A DNA stretch of 64,000 bases, taken from NCBI GenBank assembly GCA_943787745.1, contig CALSNJ010000001.1, positions 248,001 through 312,000 of the forward strand. The letters are read 5' to 3'. The DNA is from an uncultured Alphaproteobacteria bacterium. Lineage in GTDB: Bacteria > Pseudomonadota > Alphaproteobacteria > UBA6615. A model generated the notes under the pieces. The model was given only the letters and a program-made list of their open reading frames with translations. It made no database searches and was not told the DNA's origin. The position numbers were made by a program, and so were the translations under genes. Of this stretch, positions 59,357-64,000 are shown in pieces (the first letter of the stretch is position 1; each line of letters begins with the position of its first letter).

Positions 59357-60385
59357 TTACTCCGCCACCTGCTTGTAGAAGGTCACATCAAACAGTTCAT
59401 CGAGGGGGACCGGTTTTTTGAGAGTCCCGATCTCGGCTGAGAAGTCATGCATGACCTTGGTTGCCGCGATGATGGCATTGGGATCGGCGACAAAGTTGTT
59501 GGACGCAGATCGGAGGGCGCGCTGGATCACGGCAGGCGGAATCAGGCCCTGACCGAGGGCGGCATGAATATGCTTTGCCGCTCGGTCGGGGTCTTCGTTG
59601 ATCAGCTTGGTGGCACGTACATGCAGGTCAACAAGCTTGGCCACGGCGTCGCGATCGGATGCGATGATGTTTTCACGGACGGCGAGAACCGCGCCGGGCT
59701 GTTTGGGAAGCATTTCGCCGCCTGTGACAGCAATCCGGGCATCGGGTAATTTTTCGCTGATGATGGTCAGGATGGGCTCGAGGATCGAGGCGGCATCGAC
59801 GGATTTGGCCAGCATGGCCTGCTGCACTTTGCCGGCACCCATACCGACGATCTCGACATCGTCTTCGGTCAACCCGGCGACTTTGATCAGCCAGTGGCGT
59901 AGCACGGTGTCGGGGACTGACCCTTTTGGGAGCGAAGCAATACGCGGCTTGCGGCCGGTATCCGCGGTGAATTTCCGCACACCTTCGGCCGGTGTGGCTG
60001 CGGCGGCCATCGTGGCCCCAAAATCACCGCGGGTGATCACGGCAATCTGTTCGATGCCGGCACTGGCCACAACCTTGAGGGGGACGCCGCGGGCACGGGA
60101 AACCATGGCCGGTCCGATGCCAAAATACATCACATCAAAATCACCCGATGCGATGGCCTGAACGATTGCGGGGCCGGAGGAAAACTTGGTGAGCTCAAGC
60201 TCAAGTCCGGCTTCCTTGGTCCAGCCTTCACCTTCCATGACGAAGAGCTGTGCCATCGGCATGATCGGAATATAGGCGACTTTCAGCTTTGTCTGCGCTG
60301 AGGCGCCGGTCTGTGACAACAGACCGATCGCCAGCACAAACACGGCCAAGCCGCGGAGAACGGGGTTATTTTGAAGATTTCGCAT
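59357..60385 (-). CDS. ABC importer substrate-binding protein (NMT1/SsuA-like)
   Basis: A 342-residue periplasmic binding protein of the NMT1/THI5 group, with signal peptide (VFVLAIGLLSQTGASA) and VAYIPIMPMAQLFVMEGEGW, SGPAIVQAIASGDFDVMYFGIGPAM and IASLPKGSVPDTVLRHWL. Likely binds an aliphatic sulfonate, nitrate or similar small ligand. First gene of the importer operon. An inverted-repeat-rich, AT-rich region sits just upstream. Confidence 0.92.
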   Translation of the reverse strand: MRNLQNNPVLRGLAVFVLAIGLLSQTGASAQTKLKVAYIPIMPMAQLFVMEGEGWTKEAGLELELTKFSSGPAIVQAIASGDFDVMYFGIGPAMVSRARGVPLKVVASAGIEQIAVITRGDFGATMAAAATPAEGVRKFTADTGRKPRIASLPKGSVPDTVLRHWLIKVAGLTEDDVEIVGMGAGKVQQAMLAKSVDAASILEPILTIISEKLPDARIAVTGGEMLPKQPGAVLAVRENIIASDRDAVAKLVDLHVRATKLINEDPDRAAKHIHAALGQGLIPPAVIQRALRSASNNFVADPNAIIAATKVMHDFSAEIGTLKKPVPLDELFDVTFYKQVAE

Positions 60386-60448
60386 GGCAATAGCCCTTTC
60401 GACAGTCGCGCATAATGAAGAACGCGACTGTATATAGGCTAAAAACCC

Positions 60449-60497
60449 ATACGAACAACGTATATTATTTTAATTCACACATATAAAATGTGAATTA
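60449..60497. repeat. AT-rich upstream region with two inverted repeats
   Basis: ATACG-AACAA-CGTAT (60449-60463) and TAATTCACA ... TGTGAATTA (60471-60479 and 60489-60497, 9-base loop) lie between the cupin and importer genes. They are far richer in A and T than their surroundings. They could be operators for the importer promoter or a terminator for the cupin gene; neither is shown. Confidence 0.55.
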
Positions 60498-60505
60498 GGG
60501 GTTTC

Positions 60506-60910
60506 TCAGACGGGATTGGCCTCAAAATAGGCGATGTCCTCGGCGGTCTGTTGGAAGTCTGGTTGGGACGGCCAGTTGACCATGCGTGGGGCCATATCGG
60601 TGCCATAACGCACCCGAAACAGCAGCGTGCGCTGGGGACCATTCTCGTATTCATGGACCTCACCTGGAGGGTGCACCACGAAAGATCCCGGCTTGATGTC
60701 CAAGGTCTTTCCATCGGGCGTGCGCATGATCCCGCCGCCTTCCCAGCAGAAATAGATCTCGGTGCAATCGGGATGACAATGGTTCGGGCTGACCTGTCCG
60801 GGTTCCCAGCAGGCCACCGTCACGTCACCATCGGAAACCTTGCCGAGAATTTTCTCGACGTGTTTCTTGGGGTCAAATATCTGTTCTGCTTCAAGGTCAA
60901 ATGCGAGCAT
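60506..60910 (-). CDS. Single-domain cupin protein
   Basis: A 134-residue cupin. Motif 1 NHCHPDCTEIYFCWEG and motif 2 PGSFVVHPPGEVHEYENG supply the metal His/Glu residues. Function cannot be told from sequence. Start ATG 60910; GGGAGACACACG lies just upstream. Confidence 0.82.
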   Translation of the reverse strand: MLAFDLEAEQIFDPKKHVEKILGKVSDGDVTVACWEPGQVSPNHCHPDCTEIYFCWEGGGIMRTPDGKTLDIKPGSFVVHPPGEVHEYENGPQRTLLFRVRYGTDMAPRMVNWPSQPDFQQTAEDIAYFEANPV

Positions 60911-60994
60911 CGTGTGTCTCCCTGGTTCTTGGTTATGAGGCGAAGTTTAGCGGTGCGGGTGCTCTCGCGTAAGTCCCCCCGATGGTAATGCAAA

Positions 60995-61020
60995 CGCCGC
61001 ACCGGAAAGCCGGTGCGGCG
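60995..61020 (-). terminator. Terminator of the Sec-peroxiredoxin gene
   Basis: CGCCGCACCGG (60995-61005) and CCGGTGCGGCG (61010-61020) form an 11-bp perfect stem with a 4-base loop. It is 31 bases past the peroxiredoxin stop; on the minus strand only TTTG follows, so it may be a mild terminator. Confidence 0.65.
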
Positions 61021-61051
61021 CGCAAACGTCAGGACCCAAAAGGGGTGAACG

Positions 61052-61528
61052 CTACTTGTTTTTCATGGACTCGTAGAAATTGACCATCTTGACGATGTCT
61101 TCAGCATCCATCCGGCCGAGTGGCCCATCGCTGTAACTTGCGGCCATCACATTGCCATCGGGTCCCAAAACGAATTCCGAAGGCTGGATGATCTGGCGAC
61201 GGTCTTCCCAGTAGGAACCAAGCGTGTCAGCCATTTCGCGGGTTACACCGTAACCAACGGGGAAGTTTACTTCATCAGCAACTTCCTGGGCTTTCTCGAT
61301 TGGATCGACACTGGCGGCGACAACGGTCACGCCAATTTTTTCAAATTCTGCTTTCTGGTTTGCGAAGCCGACTAACTGACGGCGACAATAGGGTCACCAG
61401 TGGCCACGATAAAACAGGATGACCCGGTATCCATCACCGAGACCATCCGGCAGGTCGAGCGTTCCACCATCGACGAGGTTAAGCGTCATCTTGGGGAAGG
61501 CCGAACCAATGCCAAGCTTGTCTGACAT
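61052..61528 (-). CDS. Peroxiredoxin-like selenoprotein with in-frame UGA (Sec45)
   Basis: Reading through TGA at 61394-61396 joins two blocks into one 158-residue AhpC/TSA-type protein: MSDKLGIGSAFPKMTL ... VILFYRGHW-U-PYCRRQLVGFANQKAEF ... VTVVAASVDPIEKAQ ... FVLGPDGNVMAASYSDGPLGR. The family motif is YRGHWCPYCRRQL, so Sec replaces the first Cys: Sec45-x-x-Cys48. Family role: thiol peroxidase or thioredoxin-like reduction of peroxides; Sec raises reactivity. A hairpin follows the UGA. Conventional reading gives only the first 44 residues plus a false second gene. Confidence 0.88.
61367..61383 (-). promoter_or_regulatory. Candidate SECIS hairpin of the peroxiredoxin-like gene
   Basis: Ten bases past the UGA, GCCG (61383-61380) pairs with CGGC (61370-61367) around a 9-base loop with a C-G pair inside and GUU in the loop. 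Consistent in position and shape with bacterial SECIS elements, but short. Confidence 0.45.
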
Positions 61529-61698
61529 ATTAAGTCCTTCTCGTTGAACAATCGCGTCTTGCGACGCACGACAAGAAACATCGTGCACATTTGCCTGCCG
61601 CGATGCAATCGTGGCGGCTTGTCTCGGAGGCCACGATCATTGTATTGATTGGGGGTCGGCAAAGTTTGGCAAGCCGAAAGATTTTGTGGAGATGGGTC

Positions 61699-62028
61699 AT
61701 GAGCAATGGCGAGTTGATTATTCTTATTGTGTTGCCACTGGTTCTCATGCCGGTGGTTATGCTGATTCTGAACGCAATCCTTCCTGTGCCGCGGGAAGAC
61801 GGTACGAAGGGGCGTCTGGCCAACTTCAACGATCTCCATCGTGAGGCTTATATCGGTGCCGTAGTCACCGCAATTGTGACCGTGATTGCCTTCGTCGTTC
61901 GTGGCGGGCCCGAGCCGTTTGTCCTCTTCTGGATGCCTTTGTTGTCGACCGTGATGGTTCTGCCATTCGGTTATGCGATTGCATTGGCCATCAGTGGTCT
62001 TCTCGGTAAGGGCACCATCGCCCGCTAG
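61699..62028 (+). CDS. Small three-segment membrane protein of unknown function
   Basis: A 109-residue protein with hydrophobic stretches at about 5-24 (LIILIVLPLVLMPVVMLILN), 54-68 (VVTAIVTVIAFVV) and 76-102. The soluble loop between the first two has PVPREDGTKGRLANFNDLHREAY. I recognise no family. Start ATG 61699 follows GGAGATGG. It is divergent from the peroxiredoxin-like gene across 170 bases with no other visible signal. Confidence 0.65.
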   Translation: MSNGELIILIVLPLVLMPVVMLILNAILPVPREDGTKGRLANFNDLHREAYIGAVVTAIVTVIAFVVRGGPEPFVLFWMPLLSTVMVLPFGYAIALAISGLLGKGTIAR

Positions 62029-62029
62029 G

Positions 62030-62824
62030 CTAGATTGCGGCGGAAAGCCCGCCTGCACCCGTGAGAACAACGAACAGTTCCAGCGCCTTCGATCCGGTGT
62101 TTCGAATTGTATGGCTGCTGCCCTTTGGCACGAATACGAAGCTTTCGGGCTGAATGCTTTCTGGCCCGGCATCACCCTCAGCTTCGCCTTCGCCATTCGC
62201 GACAAAGTAAATGGCTTCGGCATTGTTCAGGCTATGCGCGTCAATGGCGCCGCCCGTCGGAATGGTGGCGTGGAGCAAGGCGTTCGGGCTGCCGTTGTGG
62301 CTGCCGATTGGATTCTTGACCGCTACACCTGACCAGGCGTCGGGCAGCGTATCGGTCACGGATGGGACATTGTCCAATTCAACGAGTATGCCGTCATTGA
62401 GGCCGTCGCGCGGCGCATTGATATCGTCTTCTGTGACGGTGCCGCAAAACTCATAACCGGTTCCCACCACATCGGGTGCGTTCATATAGAATCCGATGAC
62501 GCGTGCGTCTTCGGATTCTGTTTCATTAAAAAAGAAATGCTCCGAGCCTTTGGGCATCAATCGGCAATGGCCGGTCGAGACGACCGCCCGGCTGTCGCCC
62601 TGGCCGACGACGCCGTTCCCCGACAAATACACAGCAATTTCGTCGCTGACCGTGTGCAGGTGTTTGGCGTGGGTGGAGCCGGGCCGGAAGATAGAATGAA
62701 ACACGGTGGTGGCGCTTCCGGTCTCCCCGGTGATGGGGAGCCGGAACTCGGAGATGGCCCAGCCGTCCTTCTCCTGCATGCGCTCGATATCTACGTCATA
62801 GGTTTGAATTACTGAAATGGTCAT
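62030..62824 (-). CDS. Two-domain cupin protein
   Basis: A 264-residue bicupin. The first domain has STHAKHLHTVSDEIAVYLSGNG and PKGSEHFFFNE (metal His/Glu); the second has IDAHSLNNAEAIYFVANGEG and VFVPKGSSHTIRNTG. Possibly a dioxygenase or storage-type bicupin; function unknown. It is 9 bases from the GlcG-like gene, implying an operon. Confidence 0.78.
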   Translation of the reverse strand: MTISVIQTYDVDIERMQEKDGWAISEFRLPITGETGSATTVFHSIFRPGSTHAKHLHTVSDEIAVYLSGNGVVGQGDSRAVVSTGHCRLMPKGSEHFFFNETESEDARVIGFYMNAPDVVGTGYEFCGTVTEDDINAPRDGLNDGILVELDNVPSVTDTLPDAWSGVAVKNPIGSHNGSPNALLHATIPTGGAIDAHSLNNAEAIYFVANGEGEAEGDAGPESIQPESFVFVPKGSSHTIRNTGSKALELFVVLTGAGGLSAAI

Positions 62825-62833
62825 GATTGGCTC

Positions 62834-63256
62834 CTAGCCAGCATCTGCGATAAGGCCGACGGCTTCGATACCGGCGATGGCACAGGCCTCATCCCGGTCC
62901 GAAACGTCTCCCGTGACGCCGACGGCGCCGAGTATTTCCCCAGAATCGTTCCGAATCAATACGCCCCCGGGTGCATTGAGCACGCGTCCGTCGGTCGCGG
63001 CATTCAATGTTTGAATAAACCGGTCCGGTCGTTCGACCAGAGCGCGGCTGCCCATCCCCATTCCCAATGCACCCCAGGCCTTGGCTTGTGCGATTTGCGG
63101 TCGCAGAAAGCTGGTCCCGTCTTCGCGGGCAAAGGCGAACAGATGTCCACCGGGGTCGAGGATGGCCACGCCCAATGGCAGGCATTCCGTCTCCCGTCCG
63201 TGGGCGAGCGTGACCTCGATGATTTTCTGGGCTTGTTCCAGCGTGACTTGCGCCAT
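62834..63256 (-). CDS. GlcG/HbpS-family protein
   Basis: A 140-residue GlcG/HbpS fold: QAQKIIEVTLAHGRE, LPLGVAILDPGGHLFAFAREDG, NAPGGVLIRNDSGEILGAVGVTGDVSDRDEACAIAGI. Relatives bind haem or cobalamin, or are accessory to glycolate oxidase. Its stop lies 9 bases before the bicupin gene and its start 17 bases after the MBL-fold gene, so three genes share a transcript. Confidence 0.88.
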   Translation of the reverse strand: MAQVTLEQAQKIIEVTLAHGRETECLPLGVAILDPGGHLFAFAREDGTSFLRPQIAQAKAWGALGMGMGSRALVERPDRFIQTLNAATDGRVLNAPGGVLIRNDSGEILGAVGVTGDVSDRDEACAIAGIEAVGLIADAG

Positions 63257-63273
63257 TGGAGGGTCTCCTGAGT

Positions 63274-64000
63274 TTATTCTGCCGCAAAGGCGAATTTGGG
63301 TGTGCCGCCGGCATCAACGATCTGCCCGGCAGTTCCGCCTGCGAAGTGCACGGGAAGAATGAGCGTGCCTGCGTCGGTGTGATGGTCGACGAATTTCGTG
63401 CGGCTTGCGGCAGACATTTCGAAGTCCCAACAATAGCAAGTGCTCCAGTCAGCATGGGGCACCTGGATGGGGTGGTGCATCAAATCTCCAATAAACGCAC
63501 CACGCTGCCCCTGGGATTCGACATTGACGACGACATGACCAGGAGAGTGACCTGGCGTCGGTTCAAGCCAGACTCCCTTTTCGATCTCATGATCATGGTC
63601 CACCAAAATGGCTTGACCGGCCTCCATCACCGGTAGGACAGAATCGATAAAGGTCAGCCCGATACGTTCGGCGCCGCGTGCGCTTTCCTGCTCCCAGTGG
63701 TGGTATTCATCCTTCGCGAATACGTATCTTGCATTGGGAAAGGTTGGCACCCAGCGCCCATCGAGAAGCTGGGTATTCCAACCCACATGGTCGGGGTGCA
63801 GATGAGTGCACATGACGATGTCGATATCTTCCGGGGTCAGGCCCAGAGCCGTGAGGTTGCCCATCCAGGGCCATTTCTTCATGTGCCAATCCGGGCTTGA
63901 ACGCTCTTTGTCCTCGCCGACACAGGTGTCGATGAGGATGGTGTGGTTGGGGGTCTGGAGGACGAAGCTCTGGAAGGCCATGATCAGAAAGCCTGTTGCG
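63274..64000 (-). CDS. Metallo-beta-lactamase-fold hydrolase, 5' partial
   Basis: An MBL-fold protein: zinc motif THLHPDHVGWN, then PGHSPGHVVV, FIGDLMHHPIQ and LPVHFAGG. The frame stays open upstream of ATG 63981 to the window edge, and the visible start (FQSFVLQTPNHTILIDTCVGEDK) is the middle of the family's N-terminal sheet, so about 50 or more residues lie outside. Substrate unknown; lactone or ester hydrolases share this fold. Confidence 0.9.
   Translation of the reverse strand, partial: ATGFLIMAFQSFVLQTPNHTILIDTCVGEDKERSSPDWHMKKWPWMGNLTALGLTPEDIDIVMCTHLHPDHVGWNTQLLDGRWVPTFPNARYVFAKDEYHHWEQESARGAERIGLTFIDSVLPVMEAGQAILVDHDHEIEKGVWLEPTPGHSPGHVVVNVESQGQRGAFIGDLMHHPIQVPHADWSTCYCWDFEMSAASRTKFVDHHTDAGTLILPVHFAGGTAGQIVDAGGTPKFAFAAE

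Noticed and set aside
61394-61588. The first part of the peroxiredoxin-like gene as a separate 64-residue protein
   Set aside because: It ends exactly at the Sec UGA; the second part continues the same domain in the same frame.
1-64000. CRISPR arrays, prophage or large integrative elements
   Set aside because: No regularly spaced repeats, integrase, phage structural genes or att-like repeats next to either tRNA were seen.

Overview
The window (about 60% GC, dense short operons on both strands) reads as chromosome of a free-living alphaproteobacterium, probably Rhodospirillales-like. This rests on the RpoE-ChrR pair, the CarD-type regulator, the NADH-dehydrogenase/SelD fusion, the tripartite TRAP transporters and a REP-like palindrome of a type seen in alphaproteobacteria. 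The genus is inferred, not shown.

The most notable content is a selenocysteine (Sec) theme. The tRNA-Sec gene (anticodon UCA, 55807-55902) lies just upstream of a selenide water dikinase fused to a FAD NADH-dehydrogenase-like domain (53494-55710). Three genes carry an in-frame UGA exactly where a redox cysteine is expected, each making a CxxU or UxxC motif: a SelW/Rdx-like protein (16303-16521), a GrdB-like reductase protein (52264-53497, which also has a one-base frameshift) and a peroxiredoxin-like protein (61052-61528). Ordinary gene calling would miss the first and split the other two.

Layout. 0-7.5 kb: CarD (partial), a degenerate metallophosphatase, M48 protease plus nuclease, proline iminopeptidase, PagL-like outer membrane protein, a pteridine-type reductase with FolB, and a deacetylase. 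7.5-13.4 kb: a singlet-oxygen-type stress regulon, with RpoE-ChrR divergent from a FAD oxidoreductase / DUF1365 / cyclopropane synthase operon and a nearby SDR; all three transcription units show a TGATC(C/T)-N18-TA promoter. 13.5-19.5 kb: tRNA-Arg, MFS transporter, UbiX-like protein, SelW-like selenoprotein, cytochrome c, LOG protein and two tandem extradiol dioxygenase-like proteins. 19.7-22.3 kb: an intact IS3-family element at what looks like a deletion junction between a beheaded sugar dehydrogenase and a tail-less PAS protein. 22.4-31.9 kb: DM13 protein, FAH hydrolase, CueR-CopA copper export, gentisate dioxygenase-like cupin, TRAP transporter, TauE exporter.

32-52 kb is a catabolic block: Ntn-hydrolase acylase with a GH3 ligase, PEP-mutase-family lyase, CaiB CoA-transferase, DSD1-type PLP enzyme (frameshifted), two-subunit CoA-transferase, acyl-CoA dehydrogenase, two orphan molybdenum hydroxylase large subunits, GST, NIPSNAP and a second TRAP transporter. 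The CoA-transferases, dehydrogenase and Mo-hydroxylases together suggest catabolism of an imported organic acid; the substrate cannot be read from sequence. 52-64 kb: the Sec locus, YajQ, a DsrE-like protein, a sulfonate/nitrate-type ABC importer, cupins, the Sec peroxiredoxin, a GlcG protein and a metallo-beta-lactamase-fold hydrolase that runs off the end.
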